A stretch of DNA of 64,000 nt, from positions 1 to 64,000 of the forward strand of contig NZ_WWCP01000028.1 in assembly GCF_009857505.1 (NCBI RefSeq), written 5' to 3'. This stretch comes from Duganella lactea (lineage in GTDB: Bacteria; Pseudomonadota; Gammaproteobacteria; Burkholderiales; Burkholderiaceae_D). The notes below the pieces were generated by a model. It saw only the letters and a list, made by a program, of their open reading frames with translations, ran no database searches and had not been told where the DNA came from. The translations under genes were made by a program, and so were the position numbers. Shown in pieces: positions 33,895 through 43,289 of the stretch; positions within the stretch are counted from its first letter, which is position 1; each line of letters begins with the position of its first letter.

Positions 33895-35918
33895 AGCAGT
33901 TTTTCTCCAGTGGTTCGGTTTACAATGGACATCAGTGGTGCGTCGTCGTACGAGACGGTGGCAGGCTCAGGGGGTTTAGGTGGTAAATGTGGGTTGGTCG
34001 AAGGCTCTGGACCAAACGGCACTGACCATGAAAGCGGGCGGTCGACGGCTTGCTGGACAGCTGACTGGTTTTTAGCCTGGCGCACGGTTGCCTTGTCTTC
34101 CTCGCGCTTGCTACGTGTTTTGCCCGTCTTGCCCTTCTTGGTAACTGCATCGTCAATATCGTTCAAGAATTTCGTCTTGTCGTCTGGTACTGCCCAGTTT
34201 TCCATGCCCGAGTCGAATTCGGCTTTAGCCTGTGTAAAGGTCCATGCGGGTGTGGTCGGACGAACATGTTCGTGGGTCAGAGTGACCAGCGGAAGGTTCT
34301 CTCCCTCGAACACGTACGCCTGGCGAAAATCATCGGGGTTATAGACGATATCGAGCTGGGCATGGTCACCATACTTTGCTAAAAGATATGACATGGCATC
34401 GCCCTTGTAACGGAAGCCGTGCTCAAGCGTGATGCCAGTCTTGGCGCTTAGCGCACACCTTTTGTGATCGTAGAGCGCAGCCATCCATTGCTGGCGTGGT
34501 GGTGGCATGGTGATTGGATGTCCCATCTTTTCGGTCAGGTAGGTAAGGCGCTCAAGCGGCGTTTTGCCCTGGACTGACTTGACCAGCAGTTCGTCCCAGC
34601 GGAGGCGGTCGAGGGGAGTGTTCACCCAGCTCTCGTAAAGCCACCGGACAACCCACTTCTCCAGCGCATTGAGGGTCATCAACTCATCGCCAAGCGCTTC
34701 CGGGTCACGCACGCCGTCTTTTCCTTCGAAGCGAGTACAGCCAGGGAGCCGTTGCAGTGCTTCCTTGAGCGACCTGTTCAGTCGCTCGATAAATGGCTTG
34801 CCTTGCGCTTCCTTGGCTTTGCAGTGCTTGACGTCCATCCCGAGTTTCTGCAAGTTGACAATTCGTCCGCCCTTGGTCTCTGGTCCATTGTCAAAAATGA
34901 CCTGGGCAGGCGTACCGTAGATATTCATTGCATGGGCGATGCCCATCTCCGTGAAGAAGGCTGCCTTAGCTGGCGTCAAGTACATTTCAAGGCAAGACAG
35001 CGAATCCATTTCGCGCGGCGAACCAATAACAAAATGCCAACCAACGGGATACCCAGTACAAACATCAATCGCAAGCACAACATAGATGGTTCTGGCGATG
35101 CCATGGGGAGTGCGCACTACGAATGGTAGGTGCAGTGCATCCTGCTCGATACGGACAAATGGGAATGCTGCCCGAATGCGCCTCTTCGCGAACGACTTGC
35201 CTGCGACACGGGTGAGCGGGTCCATTCGGTCATACTCGGCATCAACGGTCAGGCTATGAATAACAGCGACCACGAACTTCCGGCTGATATCATGCTTAGC
35301 AACATGTAGGCCGCTTGCGCGAGCTTTCCGGTTGATGTATTCGGTCAGGTCTAGGACCGTCCATTTGGACTGGGTAACCAGGAACTCACTTTGGACAACG
35401 CCCTCGATGAACGCTACAAGGGCCGGCGAGTACCTAGCTTTCTCATTACCTTTGTTTTTGTCGCCTTTGAGAACCGGAAGACCAAGCAGCTGATTTTTAC
35501 GAGCGCGGAACAAGGTTGCACGGGATGGAAACGCACAGATCACCGGCTCGCCGGCATTTTCACGCAGGTAGGAATCGCGAGCGAGAGGGATCGCTGCGTC
35601 AAACGACAAATGGCGCTTCTCTTGGATGTCATTGATCCGGCGCAGTGCGTTGTGCAGCAAAAGGACCTTGGCTTGTAGTGTCGAGTTATCGTGCTGGGCC
35701 ACTATGCTGACGCGTGGCGCACCATGTCGATCCAGCACTAAGCTACCAGTCGATATCCCGGCGCGGATGCTCGCTTCATCGACAAACCGGGATTCGTGCT
35801 TCTCGGAGTCGAAAATATGGATGGTGCCGGCATGGCTGCGGCTGTCCAGGACTTCCCAATAGCTGCCTGGTTTGCCAGGCAACGCCAGCTTGTCCCCGAG
35901 GCGCAGATCGGAGATCAT
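33891..35918 (-). CDS. TnsB/TniA-like DDE transposase (element 2)
   Basis: A protein of 675 residues with a Mu-type integrase core. The acidic residues appear in RIEQDALHLP, VIFDNGPETKGG and GKPFIERLNRSLKEAL. An N-terminal DNA-binding region and C-terminal Mu-type beta domain surround it; the tail is rich in Lys and Pro. It overlaps tnsA and tnsC by ATGA. It is clearly different from the element 1 transposase, so the two elements should recognise different end sequences. Confidence 0.93.
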   Translation of the reverse strand: MISDLRLGDKLALPGKPGSYWEVLDSRSHAGTIHIFDSEKHESRFVDEASIRAGISTGSLVLDRHGAPRVSIVAQHDNSTLQAKVLLLHNALRRINDIQEKRHLSFDAAIPLARDSYLRENAGEPVICAFPSRATLFRARKNQLLGLPVLKGDKNKGNEKARYSPALVAFIEGVVQSEFLVTQSKWTVLDLTEYINRKARASGLHVAKHDISRKFVVAVIHSLTVDAEYDRMDPLTRVAGKSFAKRRIRAAFPFVRIEQDALHLPFVVRTPHGIARTIYVVLAIDVCTGYPVGWHFVIGSPREMDSLSCLEMYLTPAKAAFFTEMGIAHAMNIYGTPAQVIFDNGPETKGGRIVNLQKLGMDVKHCKAKEAQGKPFIERLNRSLKEALQRLPGCTRFEGKDGVRDPEALGDELMTLNALEKWVVRWLYESWVNTPLDRLRWDELLVKSVQGKTPLERLTYLTEKMGHPITMPPPRQQWMAALYDHKRCALSAKTGITLEHGFRYKGDAMSYLLAKYGDHAQLDIVYNPDDFRQAYVFEGENLPLVTLTHEHVRPTTPAWTFTQAKAEFDSGMENWAVPDDKTKFLNDIDDAVTKKGKTGKTRSKREEDKATVRQAKNQSAVQQAVDRPLSWSVPFGPEPSTNPHLPPKPPEPATVSYDDAPLMSIVNRTTGEKLL

Positions 35919-36685
35919 GAAAGCAGCTCCTCAATCAGACACAGATGGCTCAGATCGCCATGTGCGGCCGACAGCTCAAGCGCGGCGCAGATGTGGTGGT
36001 GTGCCAAATCTGCTTGCAGCACGCCGATAGCCAGAAGGAGAGGAATCAGGCCAGACGAAATCTGGAGATCGATGCACAGTGCGCCTTGTAGTACCGGGCC
36101 GGATTCGCTGTAGTGCTCGACCCGGGCGATGAGGTCCGGCGTCAGGTAGTCCTGGGCACGCGCTAATGCTGGCTTCAGCAGTTGAGCATTGGCGATGATG
36201 GGGTGCCGCTCGTCCGAGGGCACAACTATCGTGGATAGCGGATAGCAATACGCGTCCATGATTTCCCGTGCGCGTTCGACCTTCGTCCAGTAGTCGTTAT
36301 CACCTTCGTAGCCCTGAAGTTTGACTTCATAGGCGCGTTGCAAACCGTCAATCTGTACTGTAGCGAAGTCTGGGGTGTACTCTGACTCCCCGCGGCGGCC
36401 ACCACGCTGTTTACGTGCATCAGATACTTCTTCCCGAGTGGACAAAAGTCGCTGGCCGACCAGGTCGACGGTGAAAGGCTGTTGTTTGAAGGAGCGCACG
36501 CGCGGGTCAATGCTGAGAATGTGAGCTACCAAGCGCTCTGCGTCAGAGTCAAGGGTGATATGGCCGGCAGCTTTTTCGGCAAAGGTGCCGATGCGCGCCT
36601 TACCGTAGGTCCTGGCGGTAAGACGGACACCGGCGTTCACAGCGGTCTGGCGGCTGCGGACGCCATAGGATGGCGAGGTTTTCAA
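35915..36685 (-). CDS. TnsA-like endonuclease (element 2)
   Basis: A protein of 256 residues, first gene of the operon. DSDAERLVAHIL, then SEYTPDFATV and RAYEVKLQGYEGD give the E...D...ExK nuclease pattern of TnsA. Its presence indicates cut-and-paste transposition. The divergent regulator at 36925-37182 lies 239 bp upstream and shares the promoter region. Confidence 0.85.
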   Translation of the reverse strand: MKTSPSYGVRSRQTAVNAGVRLTARTYGKARIGTFAEKAAGHITLDSDAERLVAHILSIDPRVRSFKQQPFTVDLVGQRLLSTREEVSDARKQRGGRRGESEYTPDFATVQIDGLQRAYEVKLQGYEGDNDYWTKVERAREIMDAYCYPLSTIVVPSDERHPIIANAQLLKPALARAQDYLTPDLIARVEHYSESGPVLQGALCIDLQISSGLIPLLLAIGVLQADLAHHHICAALELSAAHGDLSHLCLIEELLS

Positions 36686-36845
36686 TTCGGGCCTCCGAAA
36701 CTCGAAGCATGGGGGGCCTCATGCTCGGCTAAAAACTCACCGTTACCGTGTTGGGTCAGGGAGGTAGGATGTGAAGATCGGATTGGCAAATGGTTCTCAA
36801 AAAAAAGTCTTGTTAAAGCCATGTAGTGCGACCAGTTTTGAGTCA

Positions 36846-36857
36846 GTCGTATACGAC
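36846..36857. promoter_or_regulatory. Palindrome GTCGTATACGAC between tnsA and the DUF6471 gene
   Basis: A perfect 12-bp palindrome in the divergent promoter region, about 160 bp upstream of tnsA and 70 bp upstream of the regulator-like gene. Likely a binding site for that regulator. Confidence 0.45.
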
Positions 36858-36924
36858 CGAAAAAGGTTGTGCGAAAATACCGGCACGAGAAAAGCAGGGG
36901 CCACTTGGAGGCCGAGGGAGAGTA

Positions 36925-37182
36925 ATGAATAGATTGCCACACAGGAGTGGCGAGCTGCCCCAGTCTTACGAGGCATGGGAGCAGGCTGCGAAGGAGTTGA
37001 TAGAAATCGAGATGATGCGGCGTGGCATCCGATACAAACAGCTTTCTCGGATGCTTGAGGAGCTGGGAATTGACGAGTCGCCCGATCAGATAAACCGAAA
37101 GGTTAATCGCAAGAGGTTTAGCGGTGCATTCCTGCTTGCTTGTCTGTTTGCCATGGGTGTGAAAACCGTCTCGCTTGACTAG
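36925..37182 (+). CDS. DUF6471-like small regulator
   Basis: A protein of 85 residues from the ATG at 36925, with GAGGGAGAG just upstream. WEQAAKELIEIEMMRRGIRY then KQLSRMLEELGIDESPDQINRKVNRKRFS matches the DUF6471 pattern, a helix-turn-helix-like domain in which the last helix carries the basic residues. It is divergent from the second tns operon and may regulate it. Confidence 0.7.
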   Translation: MNRLPHRSGELPQSYEAWEQAAKELIEIEMMRRGIRYKQLSRMLEELGIDESPDQINRKVNRKRFSGAFLLACLFAMGVKTVSLD

Positions 37183-37510
37183 AGGCAGCATCAAGCAAGG
37201 TTGATCGCGTATTGCCGATTCCCTCAGATTTGCCCATAAACAGACCTGTGTCATCACCTACTCCTCTAGTTGTACCCTCTCAAAAATAGGGACCCAACCG
37301 AGCAGGCGGTTACCAAGACTATTACTGGCTCATCGTGTTAAGGCTACAAGCGGGCATTGCGCCAGCTTATTTCTGTTTATTACTCTAGGCAGCATTCGCG
37401 TGATTATCAAGCTATATCTTCTACCTAAATTTTTCATCCTGTCATGCATGGTGGCAGCCGAAATGTGAGAAAGGTGCGGCTCGCCGCAGCTTCTATTGCC
37501 GCCCCCCGTG
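37183..37510. other. 328-bp gap between the second Tn7-like operon's regulator and the Qat-adjacent gene
   Basis: No reading frame, tRNA or terminator is convincing. AGGCAGCAT occurs twice (about 37184 and 37388) in the same orientation. The outer end of the second Tn7-like element could lie in this gap or between 36686 and 36924, but no terminal repeats were recognised. Confidence 0.4.
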
Positions 37511-38425
37511 CTAAACAGCCCACTTCACTTCGCGAAGGATGAAGCCTAACGCATGCACAGCGAATTCTGCATCTGCCTCTTCCACCTGGCGCAGCTGATG
37601 CTTATTTGCCTCGTTGTCCTTACCTCTTGGATGCAGGCGGTTGATCGCTTCAAGTGCCGAGCGGAGCGCCACCATTTCTTGCTCACCAAACTTTACTTTC
37701 ACAGCTCTAATCCAATGCCCTAAATCCTGCTCAATGGGGTCTGCATCCCCCGTTTCAACATGCATCCAGCGCGAGATGACCATCACAGCAGCATTACGGC
37801 ATTGGTCAACCACGGATTGCGGAAGCTCACGGTAGGCAGAACTGAGAACACGTTCAAGCGCAGCCTCGACACCTCTAACGCATCCCGGGTGAATTTTTGA
37901 CTTATCGAGTTGCGGAAGTATGCCAAACGCGGATTCAGCACGTAATGTCACCAGAACGTCACCAGTGGCGATGCGCTCGGTCTGGAGGATTCGCCACAAC
38001 GAATAACTGTCACGCTGGCCTAAGGCCAGCTGCATGCCTTCCCCACGATTTTGCTTTTGTATTAAGGAAGTGCACTCCATGAACACGCTAAGCTCTTTAC
38101 TAACTCGGCCGTTGCCATTAGCAGCCTTTAGCATGTCAGAGTTGAGAGCCGGATGAGCTTCTACTCGAACGGACTCCCAACCGATGCCCCCGAATTTTTG
38201 GAAGAGTCGGCCTCGCCGAATTCGGCTCGCAGGATCAAACGACTGGTCAACAAACATGGAGTGAAACGGCGAGTTGTCGAAATCTCCAGGAAGACTTAGT
38301 AGGTCGGCCGGACTCTCGATCAAAGTGGCTTGAACCAAAATCGGCGTAGGCCAGACGGGGCTCGTTGGGCCTTCTAGGCCTTCGTAGACTAATCCAGTCC
38401 TACGGTCAAACCCCATCCTTGACAT
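37511..38425 (-). CDS. Unknown protein downstream of the Qat operon
   Basis: A protein of 304 residues; GGAGG lies about seven bases before the ATG. The first half is rich in beta-prone segments and the second half is helical, ending in a conserved-looking tail (ADAEFAVHALGFILREVKWA). No catalytic motif or domain is recognised. It follows qatD by 145 bp on the same strand and has similar composition, so it may be a fifth component of this Qat locus or a separate defence gene. Confidence 0.6.
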   Translation of the reverse strand: MSRMGFDRRTGLVYEGLEGPTSPVWPTPILVQATLIESPADLLSLPGDFDNSPFHSMFVDQSFDPASRIRRGRLFQKFGGIGWESVRVEAHPALNSDMLKAANGNGRVSKELSVFMECTSLIQKQNRGEGMQLALGQRDSYSLWRILQTERIATGDVLVTLRAESAFGILPQLDKSKIHPGCVRGVEAALERVLSSAYRELPQSVVDQCRNAAVMVISRWMHVETGDADPIEQDLGHWIRAVKVKFGEQEMVALRSALEAINRLHPRGKDNEANKHQLRQVEEADAEFAVHALGFILREVKWAV

Positions 38426-38570
38426 GCGTTACCTCCATTTTGTTCTATTGTCCACTGCAGGGTGCCGAGCTTTAGCATAGTCAAGTTGCCAATGCTCAGC
38501 GTGCCTGACCATACGTGTCCGGCATTTCGACATTCGTCCTTCGCCTTCGATTTCAAACCAAATGATAACG

Positions 38571-39311
38571 CTACGAACGGCCCATCAGACAGAGCAACTG
38601 ATTACTATTGTAAGCAAGTGAAGCTGCAGCTTGGTCGCTTCGCACACCCCATAGCGTTGCCAAGCGCTCTGCGGTGTCGTGAGCACTCCATGGCATGACC
38701 GTAGTTCCCGCGACTTTTGCAAATGGTCCATCACTTTCGGGAACAACTCTATCTGGTGGCATCTTGGCCGCAAGGGCGCGACCGTTGGCAGATTCAAACA
38801 TCGCCGGACCCACACTGAACCAGCACCCAGATGCTTCTGCCGCCTTGAGTTCTGCGGGAGTTCCTGAAAACCAATGCATGATAGCCGTTCCAAAACCTGG
38901 GTATTTTTGCAAGATAGAGAGCACGTCCTTAACGGCACGGCGTGAGTGGATACTTAAAGGACGGCCCCCAACCGCAGCACAGCGCCGAATGACAGACTCG
39001 AAAATGTGCAGCTGAATTTCGTACGAATGCTTGAACCGTGGTGACCCGTCAAGCCCGACCTCGCCGACAGCGGATGCGATTGCAATTTGCTCCAGCAACA
39101 ACTCGAGTTCTGCCGCGCGGTCATGAGCAATTTCGGGATGGAGACCCGGCGTAACAAGAATCTTAGACGAGGCACCTAATACCCTGGATGTCGCCTCGAA
39201 CGCTCTCGGGCTTGTTGTCACGAGCCACGTAAATTCGTTGCGGAGCAAAGCTTCCTTGTAGACCTCCCGTGCGTTTGGATAGAGGTCAAGGTGACAGTGG
39301 AAATCCATCAC
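38571..39311 (-). CDS. qatD: QatD, TatD-family metal-dependent nuclease
   Basis: A protein of 246 residues. MDFHCHLDLY at the N terminus supplies the HxH metal ligands, followed by GLHPE, GEVGLDGS (conserved Glu), SIHSRRAV, MHWFSGT and ESDGPF (conserved Asp) in the order expected for TatD amidohydrolase-fold DNases. As last gene of qatABCD it is one of the four proteins of the Qat antiphage system. It overlaps qatC by ATGA. Confidence 0.9.
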   Translation of the reverse strand: MMDFHCHLDLYPNAREVYKEALLRNEFTWLVTTSPRAFEATSRVLGASSKILVTPGLHPEIAHDRAAELELLLEQIAIASAVGEVGLDGSPRFKHSYEIQLHIFESVIRRCAAVGGRPLSIHSRRAVKDVLSILQKYPGFGTAIMHWFSGTPAELKAAEASGCWFSVGPAMFESANGRALAAKMPPDRVVPESDGPFAKVAGTTVMPWSAHDTAERLATLWGVRSDQAAASLAYNSNQLLCLMGRS

Positions 39312-40570
39312 AATATTCCATCTGCTTGGAGCAGAGCCTCAAGTTCTTGAATCCCAGTATCGAGCACATTTCTGTATAACGCACGGTCATTGGTTGAAGC
39401 GAACGCCAAGGACGCGCCCAGGAATCTGTCGAGACCTTGGTCGCGTACACTCAAAACAGCTAAAGCGGCAGCCATCGGATCGTCCGGGCCGCTGGACTTG
39501 TCCGAGCCTGCAACAGTTTCATGAACGTACCGCGTAGTGTCGCGACCTGCTCCCCAAGCGAGAAACGCACTTTTGCGAATCATGCAGGGCACACAGCGCC
39601 CGCAATGGACGCGGTTGTATGTTCGGAATCGGCCGCAGCTGGTAGAGTCGGAGGCCAATGTTCCAAGTAGCTCCTGGTCCAGACATTCGCGCAGCATCTC
39701 ACCTTTAGTTTTAAAGCGATAGGGGAGGTCGAGCCTAACTGCAACCTCCAGTTGGTCGAGTAATTCTTGCAGCATCTCAATAAACAGTGGGTGAGTGGTA
39801 CGTGTACTCAGGCTTGCGACTCGGCCCGGTACAAGGGGCGGATTGATACAGATGAATCCATTCTCTGGAACTAAGATTTGCACAGGCGAGCCGATAACTC
39901 TGGATGCCGCCAGAACTGCGAAGCCGTAAAATGCCAAAGAGCGGCCACGAGTTGATGACTCGCGAGGGCCTTTAAAGCTAATGCCATGACTCCACTGCAT
40001 ATGCGTTTCTCTGCCGCCAAGGACTGCGGCATAATGACGTTGCCGCTCAGAGTCCTCGTGCGCCAACTGTGAGACAAATATTGGGCGACGGCCTCGGCTG
40101 ATTAAATCGATGCCACCAATAAGGCTGTCTAGTCCTCCCGACAGCAAGGAGACGCAGTCGCGATCAAAAGGCTGTGCCTTCCCATCAGGAGGAGCAACAC
40201 CTCCATCAACGAAATGAAGGGTCCAATAGTCACCAGTTAGAACTTTCAGCATGGCCTCGGCGTGAGCTTTTAGGGGTGTCCAAACCAACGGCTCATGAAG
40301 TCCAACTGTGAGCTCGATGGTGCGGGTCCAACCATCGGCACTTGTGCTTCGTAGACCTGCTAGGTCTGCTGCGCAGACGGACAAGCAAAATTGAACGAAG
40401 TCCCATGTCTGCGCTGAGGGGCGAAATCCCTTACGCTTCAGCGATCCTTTCCAACCTCGAGCGATGGTCCCCACGCCAGAACGCTGAGCGGCCTTAAATA
40501 GCGTGAAGGCGCGTTCGTCCGCAGCGAACGTACCTGGCAATGCTTCGACAGATGTACATATGAATTTCAT
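39308..40570 (-). CDS. qatC: QatC, QueC-like enzyme
   Basis: A protein of 420 residues. The PP-loop SLLSGGLDSLIGGID at about residue 141-155 binds ATP in QueC-type 7-cyano-7-deazaguanine synthases. CGRFRTYNRVHCGRCVPCMIRK near residue 325-346 gives the cysteine zinc cluster of that family. The N-terminal 130 residues are specific to the Qat version. Its place between qatB and qatD, with ATGA overlaps, identifies the system. A 7-deazaguanine-like modification is the inferred chemistry. Confidence 0.9.
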   Translation of the reverse strand: MKFICTSVEALPGTFAADERAFTLFKAAQRSGVGTIARGWKGSLKRKGFRPSAQTWDFVQFCLSVCAADLAGLRSTSADGWTRTIELTVGLHEPLVWTPLKAHAEAMLKVLTGDYWTLHFVDGGVAPPDGKAQPFDRDCVSLLSGGLDSLIGGIDLISRGRRPIFVSQLAHEDSERQRHYAAVLGGRETHMQWSHGISFKGPRESSTRGRSLAFYGFAVLAASRVIGSPVQILVPENGFICINPPLVPGRVASLSTRTTHPLFIEMLQELLDQLEVAVRLDLPYRFKTKGEMLRECLDQELLGTLASDSTSCGRFRTYNRVHCGRCVPCMIRKSAFLAWGAGRDTTRYVHETVAGSDKSSGPDDPMAAALAVLSVRDQGLDRFLGASLAFASTNDRALYRNVLDTGIQELEALLQADGIL

Positions 40571-41421
40571 GAAGCGAACACCTCCAGCGTTGATTGCAGC
40601 ACTTCAACTGCCAGCCGCTTGGGATCGTGGCTAGCCGTACCCTGCCGCTCCATGATGACTCGGACTTCTGACTGCACATATTCCCGCACATCTTTCCGAT
40701 ACAGTTGAATTTGTTGTGGACTGTACTTCAATCGTTCGTAGGTTTGCCCTAGTTGGAGATCCATGCGATTGCAGACATCGCTAGCAATCGTGATGGCCAT
40801 TACATCGTGAATTTGCAAGTCAGTCAGCGCGAATATATCAATGCTAGGGTTTAGCTCATAGAGCTGGCCAAGCGCTTCGGCCGCTGCGTTGCGTAGAGAC
40901 TCGTCATCCGTGCTTCCAGTATCTGGGAGTACTTCCTTGACCAATTCCAGGATGAGGTCATCGGCAGATAGATTTCCTTGACGTACCCGGTCAACCCAGT
41001 CAGTGACGCGCGCATCTGATCGGTCGCGTGCCGATGCTAAGAACTGGCCCAAGGCGCCAGCTCCTTTCGCTGTGCCTCTCATGGTTGAGGCAGCACGACG
41101 AGGGCCTCCCATTCCTTTGTTGACCATGCTCTTTGCCGCTGACCGTAACGACTCGCGTCCGCCACCCGCGAGATAGGCAGACATTTGCGTACGTGCAGCA
41201 GCGAAACGCCGGCTGGGAGCATTGGCTGCATCTTCTTGAGCGGCGTTCTCTTGGCCTGAAGCGTCAGCATTATTGTCGGCCGCGTCATCGCCAGCATTCG
41301 AGTCCGAAGCGTCAGCATCACTGGAGTCGGCGCCGTCAGCCCCAGCATCGGGCGTAAGCCATTCTGGATCGAACGGAGAACCGCCTTTGCCTCCGGAGCT
41401 TGAAGTAGATGTTCCCATCAA
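40567..41421 (-). CDS. qatB: QatB
   Basis: A protein of 284 residues. MGTSTSSSGGKGGSPFDPEW followed by a long acidic, Asp/Ala/Asn-rich low-complexity linker (about 25-70), then a helical region with RFAAARTQMSAYLAGGGRES, is characteristic of QatB. It overlaps qatA and qatC by ATGA. Its biochemical role in Qat is not established to my knowledge; the disordered linker suggests a scaffold or substrate. Confidence 0.88.
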   Translation of the reverse strand: MMGTSTSSSGGKGGSPFDPEWLTPDAGADGADSSDADASDSNAGDDAADNNADASGQENAAQEDAANAPSRRFAAARTQMSAYLAGGGRESLRSAAKSMVNKGMGGPRRAASTMRGTAKGAGALGQFLASARDRSDARVTDWVDRVRQGNLSADDLILELVKEVLPDTGSTDDESLRNAAAEALGQLYELNPSIDIFALTDLQIHDVMAITIASDVCNRMDLQLGQTYERLKYSPQQIQLYRKDVREYVQSEVRVIMERQGTASHDPKRLAVEVLQSTLEVFAS

Positions 41422-43289
41422 TTAGGCACTTTCTTCGCGCGTTGAATGGCTGCTTTTGTCGTCTTGTTCACGGATGTCGCCAATTCCCACTTTTCAAGCA
41501 CAGGACGGGCCCACGTCTGCGTGTAGAGCTGGGGAATAATGCCGGGCCCAATATCTGCCAATGGTGCCTCGCTCAAAAGTGCCGCAGCCTTCGCGCCTAG
41601 TTGGCTGAAAACCTTGCATGGCTCAATGAGCGGAACTACATCTTCACCAGCTCGCCAGGTTCGCTTCGAAGCCTTTAACTGCCAAGCTCGAACCATCGCC
41701 ATTTCTGATTGAATAGCGCCAGCAGCCGTGATGGCCTGCGTCAAAGGAACGTTGGAATTCGACGCGCTGACGAGCGCATCGCGCAATGCGCGGCCTTCAG
41801 GACTCATGTTATCGGCACCGAAGTCTCGCGTGGCTGTGTCTCGGCTGAGATGCAACAGTGGCCGTAAGTCGGTCTCTCCAAGTGCAGGATGCAGTTGCAG
41901 CCACTCGCGCGTGAACGCGTCGTCCGTAAAAGGTTCCGGAAGGGGCTTACCTGGATCAGCGGCCAGTAACTCAGCTGCACGCAGCGCGTCGATTCGACCG
42001 TCGGATGCTGACGTCACCAACGTGCTAAGCGCATTGGCTAGGGTTTCATCGCAGCGTTCGACGAGATGCCACTTGGCTAGCGAAGGGATATCGAGAGTGA
42101 TGCCTTGTGGCTCTGCAAGTGCTGACCGTAGATAGACAATGTTAAGGAACCGCTTCATGAGACGGGGATTGGCATTAACGGCTTTGGATCGGGTGAGCAG
42201 GGGCGCGAGTCCTTCTGCCAGTCCCATGAGTGCGACCATGCGCGCATCCCCCGTATTTATTAGACTTTGCAAGAATTCGGTGGTGATGGCATCTCCACGC
42301 CAACTAGCCTGCAAGCGCGCCGGAATCGCTTTGACTGCATGCGTGAATTGAGGCTCATCTATGTAGCCATCCGCGTGTGCTCGTTCCATTAGGAGGAGTG
42401 CCAGATATGCTTTGGCTTCGTTGGTGCCAAGCCGGGGCACGTGCAGCGGTACTTGGATCAGCTTGTCGAAATAGTTGGTAGCGACGTCGCTAGATATTTG
42501 GGCTCCTTCAAAATGCACACGCACAGCGCCGCGGATGAACTCGTTATCGGCCGCGATGACGAAAGCACTTCGCTTGAGGAAGAGCAGGAGCCGAATTGAC
42601 TCAAGCGTGGATATGGCGGTTTTCGGCAGACAGCGGTCCAGGTCGTCCACAAAAACAACCAACGTCACTTTGAGCTCCTCTAACAGCTCCTCCAAGGCAT
42701 TTCGGAAGGCTTGAATTTCGTTGGGTAATGAGATCGGCTCTGCCGGTTTCAGTAATGAGTCGCCTTTGTCTTCTTTGCCCTTTGCGTCATCGTCTTTATC
42801 CCCGTCTTCATCGTCGGCACCGTTCCCGAAGCCAAAAAAACCGCCAGCTTTGGCAATAGCTTTACCTATAGACCCAACAGGCACTCCGGTATACAGGGTG
42901 ACTGCTGCTTCGCCGCCTAGTTGCGCCAGGCGGAGCAGGTTAATCCTCTTAAGAAGCCGCTTGGCTTTGCTGAACAGTTTTTCGTTGGAAGCGGCCAGGC
43001 GGAGTACCTCGTCGCCGACGAGTTGAAGAAGTGCACTGCGTGCACCTTCGAAGTCCTGATAAAGCCAGGGATTGAAGGTAACCACCACATAGGTATTCTG
43101 GTCCGGCATTGAGGAGTCTCTAAGCCGACTCTCTACCATTCGCACCAACGAGGTCTTGCCGGCGCCCCAGCCGCCAGAAATCCCGACCGAAATCGGCATG
43201 CCCCGCGACTGCTGCAAAAGTTTTGCACAGGCATCGGCGACTACGCCGAAGTTCAAATAGTCAACTATTGTCTCGTTATCTGACCACAT
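41418..43289 (-). CDS. qatA: QatA, KAP-family P-loop NTPase
   Basis: A protein of 623 residues. Walker A is SGGWGAGKTSLV at about residue 38-49 and Walker B is VVFVDDLDRCLP near 211-222, the KAP NTPase signature. An acidic Asp/Lys insertion lies between them. KAP ATPases are often membrane linked and recur in defence systems; a hydrophobic stretch near residue 130-150 (VTLYTGVPVGSIGKAIAKAG) is weak. It is the first gene of qatABCD. Confidence 0.92.
   Translation of the reverse strand: MWSDNETIVDYLNFGVVADACAKLLQQSRGMPISVGISGGWGAGKTSLVRMVESRLRDSSMPDQNTYVVVTFNPWLYQDFEGARSALLQLVGDEVLRLAASNEKLFSKAKRLLKRINLLRLAQLGGEAAVTLYTGVPVGSIGKAIAKAGGFFGFGNGADDEDGDKDDDAKGKEDKGDSLLKPAEPISLPNEIQAFRNALEELLEELKVTLVVFVDDLDRCLPKTAISTLESIRLLLFLKRSAFVIAADNEFIRGAVRVHFEGAQISSDVATNYFDKLIQVPLHVPRLGTNEAKAYLALLLMERAHADGYIDEPQFTHAVKAIPARLQASWRGDAITTEFLQSLINTGDARMVALMGLAEGLAPLLTRSKAVNANPRLMKRFLNIVYLRSALAEPQGITLDIPSLAKWHLVERCDETLANALSTLVTSASDGRIDALRAAELLAADPGKPLPEPFTDDAFTREWLQLHPALGETDLRPLLHLSRDTATRDFGADNMSPEGRALRDALVSASNSNVPLTQAITAAGAIQSEMAMVRAWQLKASKRTWRAGEDVVPLIEPCKVFSQLGAKAAALLSEAPLADIGPGIIPQLYTQTWARPVLEKWELATSVNKTTKAAIQRAKKVPN

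Noticed and set aside
6795..36685. CRISPR-associated transposon
   Set aside because: Neither Tn7-like operon has cas genes near it, and no repeat-spacer array was seen.
6690..36850. Similarity of the sequence near 6690-6712 to that near 36825-36850 (shared GAGTCAGT) as paired transposon ends
   Set aside because: The shared string is only 8 bases, in the same rather than inverted orientation, with no repeated units beside it.
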